NCBI RefSeq assembly: GCF_002097715.1
Contig: NZ_CP020740.1
Location: forward strand, 62,001 to 126,000
Source of the DNA: Burkholderia ubonensis subsp. mesacidophila
Lineage (GTDB): Bacteria > Pseudomonadota > Gammaproteobacteria > Burkholderiales > Burkholderiaceae
Direction of reading: 5' to 3'
Length of the DNA: 64,000 bases
Shown: in pieces, positions 44,921 through 54,073 of the stretch
How positions within the stretch are numbered: the first letter of the stretch is position 1
Layout of the letters: every line of letters begins with the position of its first letter
Program-made: the position numbers and the translations under genes
The notes under the pieces: model-generated
The model's database searches: none
The model's input: the letters and a program-made list of their open reading frames with translations, nothing else
What the model was told of the DNA's origin: nothing

Positions 44921-45200
44921 ACGGCGCCCGCCCACTGATCGAGACCATGGGGTAGCCAGTCCCGGCCGGTGTTATGCGACTGCAGACGGCCCATCTCCAG
45001 CCGCTCGCCCGCGCGCTTAGACGGGTACTCAAACGCCGGCTCCTCTCAGATAGCGGCCCTTCGCCTCCGACGCGATGCGCATGAAGAGCGACACCCGCGT
45101 TGTGGCAAGGAAGGATCGTCGAAGCCGTGACCGGATGGTCTTGAGACAATATTGTCCGGCATCGATGCGACGCCGACGAGTTGCCTGGACGAGTTCATCG

Positions 45201-45341
45201 TCAGCGCTTTTTTTGCGCTTCCGCACAATTCGACCGCACGCTGGGTGGGACGGATCTGGACGGCGACCAAACTGACGGCGGCTTTTTCGGCTGCTTCAGT
45301 TTCTTTGCTTCGCGATTGCTGCGCAACTGACCTTTTGCCAT
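45201..45341 (-). CDS. Tiny basic protein (RSNREAKK type)
   Basis: A 46-residue Lys/Arg/Pro/Ser-rich protein starting MAKGQLRSNREAKKLKQ, with GGAG 8 bases before its ATG. Very similar small basic proteins are common in Burkholderia and relatives, but their role is unknown. Probably nucleic-acid-binding or disordered. Confidence 0.5.
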   Translation of the reverse strand: MAKGQLRSNREAKKLKQPKKPPSVWSPSRSVPPSVRSNCAEAQKKR

Positions 45342-45490
45342 CACACTACTCCGATGGTATCGATGCTCTCCAAAAAGCGCGAGCGTCCAAGCAGTGTTCG
45401 CTGATTTCACCTCGCTGTCGCGAAGCGTTTTCAGCGATCTGGCCGTAGCAGAGGATTTTCTTCGACAGACACGACTACCGCGAGTGCAAA

Positions 45491-46075
45491 ATGCAAAACC
45501 CCGCCGAGCTTGCCGAGAAATTTCTCGGCGTACCCTATGAAACGTTGGACGAGCGCGCCAAGAATGTTGCGCGACTGGTCGCGGAGCGCAGACACGTAGC
45601 AAGAGATGCGGCGAAAGAACTGGATGCCTCGATGACGCGAGGCCAGCGCGCAGCCGATGCCGTGGCGGCCTTCGGCGGATCGTGGATATTCATCACGTGT
45701 TTTATCGTGATCATGATTGTCTGGGTTGGCTTGAATTCGGTGATTCTAGCCAAGTACAGCGAGACTTTTGATCCATACCCCTACATTCTGCTCAACCTGT
45801 TTCTCTCGATGCTTGCGGCCATCCAAGCGCCCATCATCCTGATGGCGCAGAACCGGCAGTCGTATAAGGACCGGATGTCCGCCGAGCACGACTACGAAAT
45901 CAATCTGAAGGCCGAACTCGAGATTATGTTGCTGCATGAAAAGGTGGATATCCTGCGTGACAAGCAATGGACCGAATTGCTGAACATCCAGAAGGAGCAG
46001 ATGGAAGCGCTGAAGAACCTGCTCGTGTCCAGCAGGACGTCGAGCGACAAAGTGTCGGGGTCGCCCGCTGCGTAA
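45491..46075 (+). CDS. DUF1003 membrane protein
   Basis: A 194-residue protein with the DUF1003 pattern: basic helical N-terminus, two transmembrane helices (SWIFITCFIVIMIVWVGLN about 73-91, YILLNLFLSMLAAIQAPIIL about 103-122), the conserved MAQNRQ motif, then a coiled-coil tail (KVDILRDKQWTELLNIQ). Often associated with metal or stress loci; biochemical role unknown. First cargo gene on the plus strand. Confidence 0.8.
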   Translation: MQNPAELAEKFLGVPYETLDERAKNVARLVAERRHVARDAAKELDASMTRGQRAADAVAAFGGSWIFITCFIVIMIVWVGLNSVILAKYSETFDPYPYILLNLFLSMLAAIQAPIILMAQNRQSYKDRMSAEHDYEINLKAELEIMLLHEKVDILRDKQWTELLNIQKEQMEALKNLLVSSRTSSDKVSGSPAA

Positions 46076-46286
46076 AACGATATGACCGAACCGCGACGGT
46101 CTGTGGGTTCGGCCCGGCGGGGTCCGCTTTCCGGAATCGCTGTACATCCGCCAGGAAAGGTATACAGTGGGTTTTGTTGCGACGCAGCATTGGCAGTGCT
46201 AGTCGCTCCGACCTGCTGATCTTTAGCGAAACACTCGCCTCCGAAATCCCTTGGACGCACGTGCCGGGTCGATTCGGGAGCATACA

Positions 46287-46790
46287 ATGAACACCACCGC
46301 CGTTGAACAATCCGCCGACTTCGGCCTGCGTACTTTACCGGCAATTTTTCGTTTGCAGAATGAAGGGTTCGAGCGTCTGCGGAAGCTGACGGAACTCAAT
46401 CTCGCGGCCATAAAGGGGATGCTGGACGGGGGACAATCCGCCTTGTCATCGTTGCCATCTGGATTACCGTCATCCACTGGTGCGGTCGGCCTGCCGCAGC
46501 AATTTTTCGAGCGCGCCCTGGCGTATGCGGAGCAGGTCCAACAGATCGATTCGCAGTTCTTGGCAGCCGTGACACAGGCGGGCGAGGACCTGCATAACCA
46601 GTACAACGTCATCTGCAAGCAGTTGGCAGCGAATCTTGGGCAGACCGCGCCCTTTGGTTCTGACGCCGCCTACACCGCGATGCAGTCTGCAATCGGCGGG
46701 ATGATGCGGTCCCAGGGAATGATGCAGGAAGCCATCAAGCATGCGGCCGGTGCGCGCACGCCCGGCAACCCAGTACCGGACATCGCATAG
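46287..46790 (+). CDS. Phasin-family protein
   Basis: A 167-residue phasin-like helical protein (RLQNEGFERLRKLTELNLAAIK, QQFFERALAYAEQVQQID). Phasins coat polyhydroxyalkanoate granules; many Burkholderiales carry several, some stress-linked. GGGAG precedes the ATG. A terminator hairpin follows 82 bp downstream. Confidence 0.7.
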   Translation: MNTTAVEQSADFGLRTLPAIFRLQNEGFERLRKLTELNLAAIKGMLDGGQSALSSLPSGLPSSTGAVGLPQQFFERALAYAEQVQQIDSQFLAAVTQAGEDLHNQYNVICKQLAANLGQTAPFGSDAAYTAMQSAIGGMMRSQGMMQEAIKHAAGARTPGNPVPDIA

Positions 46791-46872
46791 CCGATAGCGA
46801 TGCGCGGCTTGCGCGCAAGCACGAAAACGACGCCCTGCACGAGCGGGTCGTTGGGCGGTCTCGCCGCCTAGT

Positions 46873-46912
46873 GGGAAGCCGGCAAGACGCCGGCTTTCCC
46901 CATTTTGTGCCG
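46873..46912 (+). terminator. Intrinsic terminator after the phasin gene
   Basis: GGGAAGCCGGC at 46873-46883 pairs with GCCGGCTTTCCC at 46889-46900 (one bulged T), followed by CCATTTTG. Confidence 0.65.
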
Positions 46913-47042
46913 TCAAAATATAGTTGCTTTGCAATGGCATTGAGCGCATTGTGAAATGATCCAGATGTACCTGACCGCCCTTTTTCGCATCCGGATAAAC
47001 ACTGTTCGATGACGGTCAGCACCGCTTAAGGAGCACGTCATC

Positions 47043-47315
47043 ATGTCCATCCCGACCATCGAATACAGAGGGTACGCACTCAGCGCATACCCGCGCCAGG
47101 AATTCCCGCTGCATCGCGATCCGTATGCCAAAGGTCCAAGGCAGTTCTCGTGCATCGTGAGAATTGACCCCATTCCGGCCGCCGGGGTCAAGGCCGGGCG
47201 CTATTCAACGTTATTCGGTACAGCAAGTCCCACCAACGAGGACGACGCCGTCGACCTCGCGATGCAATACGGCAAAGACATCATAGACGGCAAGGTTCAG
47301 GCGACCGAACTCTGA
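47043..47315 (+). CDS. Small unknown protein (YRGYALSAY type)
   Basis: A 90-residue protein with MSIPTIEYRGYALSAYPR at the start and a compact alpha/beta look. The gene at 54369-54605 encodes a protein with a similar opening (VAYRGFEIHI) and general plan, so the transposon carries two members of one small family. Function unknown. Confidence 0.55.
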   Translation: MSIPTIEYRGYALSAYPRQEFPLHRDPYAKGPRQFSCIVRIDPIPAAGVKAGRYSTLFGTASPTNEDDAVDLAMQYGKDIIDGKVQATEL

Positions 47316-47358
47316 CACGCCGAATGCCAGTCAGTCGACCGCTCGAGGGGAGTAGGTC

Positions 47359-47898
47359 ATGGAATATCCACTTTACGTCCACCGCGATGGCGACACCGGT
47401 TTTCGCGCCAGTTTTCCCGATTTTCCCCGCGCCGATGCGCGCGGCAATTCGTTGGACGAACTGAAGCGCAACGCGCAAGAGATGGTCGAGTTGATGTACG
47501 ACCGCAGCGAGCAACTCATACCCGCCCCCACCTGCAGTACATCGGAATTGCATGCGCTCGACGTGGACGACGGGGAAGGGATCTGGATGTTTATCGACAT
47601 CAACCTGACGCGGGTTACCTCGAAGGCCGTGGGCGTTCAATTGAGCCTGCTTGAGAGTGTGCTGCAGCGAGTCGATGCGGCCCCTCGCTACACGAGCACA
47701 CCTCACTTCGGAGGATCTATGAAATACTATCCAAGCACATTACCTGATCGACGCGATCAGGCGACCCGAGAAAAGGAGCGCGACGATCTGGCCCGAGCCG
47801 ATATCGAACGGGCCGAAAAGCGTTCTCGCGACTATGCCGGCATCAATTCCAATGTGAGCAAGTGGCGCTATTCCGATTCCGACCGTCGGGTGAAGTAG
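47359..47898 (+). CDS. HicB-like antitoxin-type protein with an unusual tail
   Basis: A 179-residue protein. Residues 1-95 form a degenerate RNase-H-like HicB fold (MEYPLYVHRDGDTGFRASFPDFP, then GNSLDELKRNAQEMVELMYD). The C-terminal ribbon-helix-helix expected of HicB is cut short near residue 110. The remaining 65 residues start at an internal Met preceded by GGAGG (47713) and look like a separate Arg/Asp/Glu-rich small protein fused in frame. No HicA toxin is adjacent. A paralogue lies at 52215. Confidence 0.6.
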   Translation: MEYPLYVHRDGDTGFRASFPDFPRADARGNSLDELKRNAQEMVELMYDRSEQLIPAPTCSTSELHALDVDDGEGIWMFIDINLTRVTSKAVGVQLSLLESVLQRVDAAPRYTSTPHFGGSMKYYPSTLPDRRDQATREKERDDLARADIERAEKRSRDYAGINSNVSKWRYSDSDRRVK

Positions 47899-48074
47899 TG
47901 GTACAGCGTTGCTCGCGATGCCGCCAGAGGGTGGCGCTCCCCGATGGGCGGGCAAATTCCCCCACCTGTGGGCACCTCAAAATCCTCCACCTAGAGACAC
48001 GCGAAGCATGATGCTAGCGCGGTCTGGCAGGACGTTACCTTGCACCCCTCGAATGAATAAGAGGGGTTGTTGGA

Positions 48075-49649
48075 GTGAATGTCTTGAAGCCGCATCTGCA
48101 AACAACCATAGCCACGCTTGTGGCCGCAGGCAAACGTCAGCGGGAGATTGCCCGGATTACGGGCGTTGACCGGAAGACGATCCGTAAGTACCAGGAGCAA
48201 TTCGCGGCGGCGCAGGCAAATTCCCCCACGGTGCCCACCGGCCCCGAGCTGCAAATTCCCCCACCCTGCCCACCGGCAAAGGGCAGCCAGCCATCGGTCT
48301 GCGAGCCACACCGCGAGTTCATAGAGGCCCAGTTACGGCTTCGACGCAATGCCATGGCCATCTACCAGGATCTGGTGGACCGTTTTGGTTTCGCCGCCGG
48401 TTACGACAGCGTCAAGCGGTTCGTCCGGACATTGCGCCAGCATGAACCGGCCCAGTTTGACCGGCTGGATTTCCTGCCCGGCGAAGAAGCGCAAGTTGAC
48501 TATGGTGAGGGTGCCCTGACCAGGGTGCCGGGCACAAACCGCTACCGAAAGCCGCGGCTGTTCGTGATGACGCTTCGCTACTCACGGCGCAGCTTCCGCC
48601 GGGTCGTGTGGAAGTCCAGCAAACAGGTCTGGGCCGAGCTGCACGAGCAGGCCTGGCGCCACTTTGGTGGCGTAACGCAATACGTTGTCCTCGACAATCT
48701 GAAGGAGGGCGTTGTCAAACCGGACCTGTACGAGCCGGAGCTCAATCCGGTGTATGCCGCCATGCTTGCTCACTACGGCGTGGTGGCGGACCCCGCTCGC
48801 GTACGGGACCCGAATCGCAAGGGCACCGTCGAGAACGCGATCCAGCACACCCAGGGCACGGCTCTGAAGGGACGCCGGTTCGAATCGATCGAGGAACAAA
48901 ACGCCTTCCTTGAGCAATGGGAATCGAACTGGGCGGCCAGAAGAATTCACGGCAGCACCCGTCGCCAGGTTCAGGCGATGTTCGAGGAAGAGCGCCCCAT
49001 CTGCGTGCCTTGCCGACGCGCAATTTCGAATACTTCACCGACAAGCTCTACACGGTCTGCGACGACACGTGCGTACGGGTGGAGCACAGCAGCTACGCAG
49101 CCCGACCGGCTCTCATTGGCAGCCAGGTACTGGTGCGTAAATTTGCCCGTCGTCTGGAAATCCGCAACCTCCAGACACAGGCATTGCTGCGCACCCACAT
49201 TCTGGCCGACAGGCCGGGCGGTGGTACTGCCGCAGGACGAGCGACCGTTCAATCCCTCCCGGGAAACACGTCGCATCCTCTCGCAGGCCAAGGCAATCGG
49301 GCCATCGGCCGAGCGCCTCTGCCAGCATCTGTTCGACACCGAAGGGCGAGTCGGTCAACGCAAGCTCTGGGGCATCGTCGGCCTGATTCGGCGCTACCCC
49401 CGCCGTCTGATCGAAGCAGCCTGCGAGATCGTCATGAGAGAAGGCGTACCGGGCTACAAACAGGTCAAGGCGCTCACCGAGCGTCTGCTGGAGCAGGCGC
49501 TGGCTGAGCTGGACGCGCCCGTTCAGGGCGAACTGCCCTTGACTCAGGAACATCACCTCATCCGGGACGGCGACGACTATGCCGACCTGTTCACCCTCGG
49601 CGCCAAACACAGCGCCGACATGCCATCCACCACAGGAGATCTCCTTTGA
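48075..49649 (+). CDS. istA: IS21-family transposase IstA
   Basis: A 524-residue DDE transposase. An N-terminal helix-turn-helix (QREIARITGVDRKTIRKY, 22-39) precedes the rve core: GEEAQVDYGEG (first Asp), YVVLDNLKEGVVKP (second Asp) and GTVENAIQ (Glu). Between about 48997 and 49220 the family-like reading moves to another frame (NFEYFTDKLYT, VLVRKFARRLEIRNLQ). A lost base and a gained base thus cancel, leaving about 72 altered residues in an otherwise open gene. Activity is uncertain; a sequencing error is possible. Its stop overlaps istB. Confidence 0.85.
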   Translation: MNVLKPHLQTTIATLVAAGKRQREIARITGVDRKTIRKYQEQFAAAQANSPTVPTGPELQIPPPCPPAKGSQPSVCEPHREFIEAQLRLRRNAMAIYQDLVDRFGFAAGYDSVKRFVRTLRQHEPAQFDRLDFLPGEEAQVDYGEGALTRVPGTNRYRKPRLFVMTLRYSRRSFRRVVWKSSKQVWAELHEQAWRHFGGVTQYVVLDNLKEGVVKPDLYEPELNPVYAAMLAHYGVVADPARVRDPNRKGTVENAIQHTQGTALKGRRFESIEEQNAFLEQWESNWAARRIHGSTRRQVQAMFEEERPICVPCRRAISNTSPTSSTRSATTRAYGWSTAATQPDRLSLAARYWCVNLPVVWKSATSRHRHCCAPTFWPTGRAVVLPQDERPFNPSRETRRILSQAKAIGPSAERLCQHLFDTEGRVGQRKLWGIVGLIRRYPRRLIEAACEIVMREGVPGYKQVKALTERLLEQALAELDAPVQGELPLTQEHHLIRDGDDYADLFTLGAKHSADMPSTTGDLL

Positions 49650-50419
49650 GCATGAGCTTTGCAGAAATCGACCGCGCCCTGCGCGAACTGCGCCTGTCCG
49701 GCATCAGCGCCACGCTGGAAACCCGGGTGCTGCAAGCCCAGACCAGCCAGCAGCCCTTCCTTGAAACCTTCTCCATGATTCTGCAGGACGAACTTGATCG
49801 CCGGCAGTCCCGGCTACTCGAAAGACGTTACCAGCAATCCGGCCTGGACGAGCGCAAAACCCTGGCCGACTTCGACTGGTCCTTCAATCCAAAAGTACCT
49901 CGTGGGGCCTGCTTCGAGCTACACACCCTGAAGTTCATCGCCGACAGCGACAACGCACTGCTGATCGGCAAAACCGGCACCGGCAAAAGCCACATCGCCA
50001 AGGCCGTCGCCTACAACGCCACCCTGCAGGGAATAAAGGTGCGCTACGTCGAATCCGATACCGTGTTTGCCGGCTATGCCGTGGAAACGCGTGCCGATCA
50101 GGACCGCCTGCTCAAGGCTCTCGTCGAACCCGAACTCCTCGTGCTTGACGATCTGTTCCTCGCCAAACGCATTCCCGATGCCGCAGCCGAACTGCTGCAG
50201 ACCTTGGTCCATCAACGCTACAAGCTGCGACGCAGTATCCTCGTCACGTCCAACCGCATCGTCCAGGACTGGGGGCGCTACCTTCGCGACAACACCATGG
50301 CCTCGACGATCCTTGACCGTCTACTGCATCGCTCCAGACTCCTCGAGTTTGAAGGCAAGAGCTATCGCCTCCGGGAAGCTGCCACCAGGCTTGCCGTCAC
50401 TGAGGAATCCGACGCATAA
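49646..50419 (+). CDS. istB: IS21-family helper ATPase IstB
   Basis: A 257-residue AAA+ protein (DnaC/IstB type) that selects the target and activates IstA. Walker A GKTGTGKSHIAKA (about residues 109-121), Walker B LLVLDDLFLAK (about 168) and sensor region SILVTSNRIVQDW. The start lies in a 4-base overlap with istA. Intact. Confidence 0.93.
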   Translation: MSMSFAEIDRALRELRLSGISATLETRVLQAQTSQQPFLETFSMILQDELDRRQSRLLERRYQQSGLDERKTLADFDWSFNPKVPRGACFELHTLKFIADSDNALLIGKTGTGKSHIAKAVAYNATLQGIKVRYVESDTVFAGYAVETRADQDRLLKALVEPELLVLDDLFLAKRIPDAAAELLQTLVHQRYKLRRSILVTSNRIVQDWGRYLRDNTMASTILDRLLHRSRLLEFEGKSYRLREAATRLAVTEESDA

Positions 50420-50599
50420 TCCGATCGTCCTGCCTGGGGGAATTTAGCCGCCCACAAGTGGAGGAGTTTGAACTGCCCATCGGGGCGCTCGCCCCTCGGG
50501 TTGTTGCACGCCGATCCCGCGTGGCGCGTCGCGGACGTTCCGGGATCAGGTATACCGGCGCAGGCGTATCAAAAAATCGGCGATCGCCTCGACACCACT

Positions 50600-50978
50600 C
50601 TGTCGTCCGACGTGCCCAACCCATATCTGCGTAGCGTTTCCTCGTTCCGCGCTTCGGCTCGGTACAGCTCCGCGCCGCGGAGCTGTACGGTCGCGAAGCC
50701 CCGGATCCGCGGGCTGTGCGGATCTTCCGCGGTCTCGTCCCTGGCGTGTGCTTGCGACGCACCGCGACCCACTGCGTGGTCAGCATACCGGGCGTCAACC
50801 ACAGCCAGAACCGGAAGAAGTGGCTGACGCCCGGGTGCAAATCCAGCGCCCGGTGCGCCTGACAGCGGTGCAGGTACACCGTCACGCTGATGATGGTGAC
50901 ATGCGTGAGCGCGAGCACGACCTAGGCAAGCTGCCACCAGGACAGTCTCAGCTCACCGTTCAGGAGAAATGCCGACAT
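50600..50978 (-). pseudogene. Remnant of an acyl-CoA (delta-9) desaturase gene
   Basis: Reading the minus strand from ATG 50978 gives MSAFLLNGELRLSWWQLA, a TAG at codon 19, then VVLALTHVTIISVTVYLHR and the desaturase histidine box HRCQAHRALDLHP. A one-base deletion follows after VRRKH near 50755; the next frame continues with family-like ETAEDPHSPRIRG and GAELYRAEARNEETLRRYG. Similarity stops near 50600, about 110 bp before the IS21 element. Nonsense, frameshift and truncation mean it is dead. Confidence 0.75.
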
Positions 50979-51086
50979 ACCGGTCGCACTCCGAGTCACC
51001 TTCGTATCGCGCGGGCTTCGCCGTGGCGGCGAGTTCGCCTTCCGATTCGCATCGAATGCCGCGAGCGACGCGCACTATCCGCGTGG

Positions 51087-51959
51087 CTATGCCGCTGTCT
51101 TGAGCGTCAGCGGCGATGTCGACTCCGTCACGTCATGCCCGGCAATTGCCAACGCCAGAACCGGGTTCAAGCTGTCCACCATCGAACTCGGAATCAGGAT
51201 CGTGGCCCCGCGCTCCTTTGTCGTTTCATAGATGATGTTCATTGCCCGCAATTGAAGTGCGGCCGGATGATTTTCGTAGACCCGCGAGGCTTCGACGAAT
51301 TTCGCCGCCACCTCGGCCTCCGCGGAACCGAGTATCACGCGCGCCTGCTTCTCGCGTTCGGCTTGCGCCTGCCGTGACATCGAATCCTGCAGCGCGACGG
51401 GGATCGCCACGTCCCGGGTTTCCACGGACCGTACCGTGATACCCCAATCTGCGGTTTTCCTGCCGATCTCGTCTGCGAGGTGTGCATCGGCAGCTTTTCG
51501 ATCAGAGAGCAGCGTGGCCAGCATCGATGAACCAATCATCTCCCGCAGCGAGGTTTGCGCGACGCGATCGATGGCCTGCCGGTAATCAGTGATGGCGAGT
51601 GCCGCTTTCTGAGCGTCGTGTACGTGCCAGAAAATGATGGCGTCGACGTTGACCGGCACTGTATCCCTGGTAAGCGCCTCCTGTGCGTTGAACGCAGTCG
51701 TTTGAATACGCTCGTCGATCACCGCGACAACGTTGTCCAGTATCGGGATAATCATAAAAAAACCAGCTCCCTTGACGCTCTGCAGTTTCCCGACGCGCAG
51801 GATTACGAACTTCTCCCAGACATTGGCCACTTTCACGGAGAGTGCGATAAGGACGGCGACGATGAAGAAGGGTAACGCGAGATACGGATTGACCAAGGTG
51901 CCGACGGCCAGCCCCGCCAACAAAAAGGCAGTGGAAAGAAATAGTGTGAGGGGGTTCAT
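51087..51959 (-). CDS. SPFH/slipin (stomatin-like) membrane protein
   Basis: A 290-residue SPFH-domain protein. The N-terminal hydrophobic hairpin (residues 3-45) anchors it; the SPFH domain runs from about 50 to 215 (VILRVGKLQSVKGAGFFMIIPILD, IQTTAFNAQEALTRDTVPVNVDAIIFW), then a charged helix (QAQAEREKQARVILGSAEAEVA). Slipins organise membrane microdomains and are often stress-linked. No NfeD-type protease gene is adjacent. The ATG at 51959 follows GGAG. Confidence 0.85.
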   Translation of the reverse strand: MNPLTLFLSTAFLLAGLAVGTLVNPYLALPFFIVAVLIALSVKVANVWEKFVILRVGKLQSVKGAGFFMIIPILDNVVAVIDERIQTTAFNAQEALTRDTVPVNVDAIIFWHVHDAQKAALAITDYRQAIDRVAQTSLREMIGSSMLATLLSDRKAADAHLADEIGRKTADWGITVRSVETRDVAIPVALQDSMSRQAQAEREKQARVILGSAEAEVAAKFVEASRVYENHPAALQLRAMNIIYETTKERGATILIPSSMVDSLNPVLALAIAGHDVTESTSPLTLKTAA

Positions 51960-52214
51960 GGTGGCGCTCCATTCAGTGATGCCGACTTCCGGCAAGGGTT
52001 ACGAAGCACGACATATGTTCGCCCGGTTGCCTCTGGCGCCCTGGCATCAGCGGATTGGGCGCTTGTCCTGAACGTGCGCCGGATTGCGATGCAATTCTGT
52101 ACGGTGACGTACCTGCACGAGGGCGAATCACTGGAGATAGTTCTCTAGCGTACCGACTCGCCCAGCCCCGGGACGAATAATGATCCACGTCACGCAGGAA
52201 TCCCGGAGCTGACC

Positions 52215-52637
52215 ATGGAATACCCCATTTTTATCACCCGACAGGAAGGCTCACGCTATCACGGGTGGTTGCCGGATTTTCCCGGCGCGCACGTGGAGGG
52301 CAACTCGTACAGCGAGTTGGCAAAGGCCGCAAACGACCGGGTCAATGCACTGTATGACCAATGCGCGCGCCTCATCCCTTCCCCTACAACGGACATGGCG
52401 GCATTGCAGGCGTCGTGCATCGACGACGGCGAGGGAATCTGGAGGTTCATCGATATTGCCCGGCCGACGTCGTGTTCGGTGCTGGTCTTGCTATGCCTCC
52501 CTAAGCAGCTCGTGGAAAAAATCGACTCAGTGGCGAAATCGCGCCATATGAGCCGCGAAGCGTTGGTGGCCGAGTGTACGGAAGGAATTGGCGTACCAGC
52601 GTTGGAGTCCTCGTGCCGCGAACTTGTCTTGGCGTAG
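52215..52637 (+). CDS. HicB-like antitoxin-type protein, orphan
   Basis: A 140-residue paralogue of the protein at 47359 (MEYPIFITRQEGSRYHGWLPDFP, GNSYSELAKAANDRVNALYDQ, DDGEGIWRFIDI). Unlike that copy, it keeps a plausible ribbon-helix-helix tail (PKQLVEKIDSVAKSRHMSREALVAECT). There is no HicA-like toxin on either side, so it may act as a stand-alone repressor. Confidence 0.65.
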   Translation: MEYPIFITRQEGSRYHGWLPDFPGAHVEGNSYSELAKAANDRVNALYDQCARLIPSPTTDMAALQASCIDDGEGIWRFIDIARPTSCSVLVLLCLPKQLVEKIDSVAKSRHMSREALVAECTEGIGVPALESSCRELVLA

Positions 52638-52746
52638 CTACCGAACGCGACTCTGCGGATTCATCTCATCTGCCCGGGTTGCGTCCCTTCACTGATGCTG
52701 GAGAGTCTTGCATGCGCCGATTGTCGTAACGAGCGACGTGCCAAAC

Positions 52747-52770
52747 AAAAAGCCGGCGCTTGGCCGGCTT
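52747..52770 (-). terminator. Intrinsic terminator (minus strand)
   Basis: AAGCCGGC (52750-52757) and GCCGGCTT (52763-52770) form a stem. On the minus strand it is followed by TTTTTGTTT. It lies downstream of the small gene at 52837-53040. Confidence 0.75.
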
Positions 52771-52836
52771 CGAGTTCCGCCTTGCTGGGGCGGCTCCACG
52801 TTCTGTTTGAGATCGAGGAGTTTTGCTACGCCTACG

Positions 52837-53040
52837 TTATAGCTTCGGCAGATAACCCATGCCCAGACGTTTCCTGGCATCGGCAATACGTTGCTTGGGT
52901 GTGACGGCTTTCCACGAACGGGCATGGCGTCTCTGCCACTCCGGGTGAACAACGGGCATTCCATCGTCGGTCGCGCGTGCTTCCACCTGTTCCTGTTGGC
53001 CGTCCTTCGCATTTTTTTCCCGTTTCGGGTAATCGTTCAT
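52837..53040 (-). CDS. Small basic protein of unknown function
   Basis: A 67-residue protein starting MNDYPKREKNAKDG, with GGAGGGAG 7 bases before the ATG. Rich in Arg/Lys/Gln, with a C-terminal helix (TPKQRIADARKRLG). It has a strong start signal and its own terminator but no known domain. Confidence 0.6.
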   Translation of the reverse strand: MNDYPKREKNAKDGQQEQVEARATDDGMPVVHPEWQRRHARSWKAVTPKQRIADARKRLGMGYLPKL

Positions 53041-53289
53041 CAATATGCTCCCTCCAAAACCCGCGTTTCGTCATTGATTAGCTCGCGCCGCTCGAGTCGA
53101 GATAAAGCTGCGCAAGCGATACGGATCGCGATGGCCCACTTCGATCACGGCGTTTCAATCTCGATGAAAGTCTGCGGTCGATCTGCAGTCTTTGCGTCAT
53201 GTCCCACCATGCGCCTGCGGGCTTCGGCAGTCGGTACGCTGCCGTACGGACCGGATGGCATGGATGCGAGTCTGGCCTCGGTGCCGGTT

Positions 53290-54009
53290 CTAAAGGCGTT
53301 TCAAATCAGGGAGCAGGCGGTCGAATTCTCGCCTAACCACGCCGTAGCATTCGCACACGCGCTTCTCAAGCCCGGAGCGATCCAATACCTCGATGTGCCC
53401 ATAGTTGTACCGGATCAACCCGGCATCCTGAAGTTTCAGCGCAGCTTCCGTCACGCCTGAACGTCGGACACCGAGCATGTTGGCGATCAGCTCCTGCGTC
53501 ATTTTCAGTTCGCTCGACGGCAGGCGATCAAGGCTGAGTAGGAGCCATCGACAGAGCTGCTGGTCGATCGAGTGATGCCGATTGCATACGGCCGTCTGCG
53601 CCATCTGAGTGATGAGCGCCTGAGTGTTTCGTAGCAACAGCCGCTGCATCGAACCGCCTCGACGGAACTCGTCTTTCAGGATGCGTGCATCGAGTCGGTA
53701 AGCGTGTCCTGCGCTTTGGACGATCGCACGGCTCGGCGTTGTTTCGCCCCCCATGAAAAGCGCGATGCCGATCAACCCGTCGTTGCCGACGATGGCAATT
53801 TCGGCTGACGAACCGTCTTCCATCACGTACAACAGCGACACGATGGATGTCGTCGGAAAATAGACGTGGCTGAGCGCACCACCCGACTCGTACAGCACCT
53901 TTCCCAACGGCATGTCGACCAACACAAGCCGCGGAGAAATACGCGCCAGATCTTCTGCAGGCAATGCTGCGAGCAGATGATTTTTGCTCCGAGATGGCTG
54001 ACCCGACAT
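53290..54009 (-). CDS. Crp/Fnr-family transcriptional regulator
   Basis: A 239-residue regulator: N-terminal cyclic-nucleotide-binding-type beta barrel (LVLVDMPLGKVLYESGGALSHVYF, GNDGLIGIALFMGG), a long dimer helix, and a C-terminal winged helix (MTQELIANMLGVRRSGVTEAAL). There is no N-terminal Cys cluster as in Fnr, and the usual cAMP-contact residues are not obvious. Many Burkholderiales have such orphan regulators in stress/PHA loci. It may control the transposon cargo. Confidence 0.85.
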   Translation of the reverse strand: MSGQPSRSKNHLLAALPAEDLARISPRLVLVDMPLGKVLYESGGALSHVYFPTTSIVSLLYVMEDGSSAEIAIVGNDGLIGIALFMGGETTPSRAIVQSAGHAYRLDARILKDEFRRGGSMQRLLLRNTQALITQMAQTAVCNRHHSIDQQLCRWLLLSLDRLPSSELKMTQELIANMLGVRRSGVTEAALKLQDAGLIRYNYGHIEVLDRSGLEKRVCECYGVVRREFDRLLPDLKRL

Positions 54010-54073
54010 ACGTCACTCCGGCAGTAGCTGCGGCCTCACCTAAGACGACCCGCCCACGCGAAGCGTCATCGGC

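Larger units (their letters stand above)
47939..50485 (+). mobile_element. IS21-family insertion sequence
   Basis: Contains istA and istB. Its ends are CCCCGATGGGC (47939-47949) and GCCCATCGGGG (50475-50485), a perfect 11-bp inverted repeat, with a 4-bp duplication CGCT on both sides (47935-47938, 50486-50489). Subterminal repeats (GCAAATTCCCCCAC and a TCCTCCAC-type motif) occur near both ends, as usual for multiple IstA sites. Nested in the Tn3-family element. Confidence 0.88.

Noticed and set aside
45029..45270. Small minus-strand frames between the tnpC-like and DUF1003 genes
   Set aside because: Only the 46-residue MAKGQ frame has a good start; the others are shadows.
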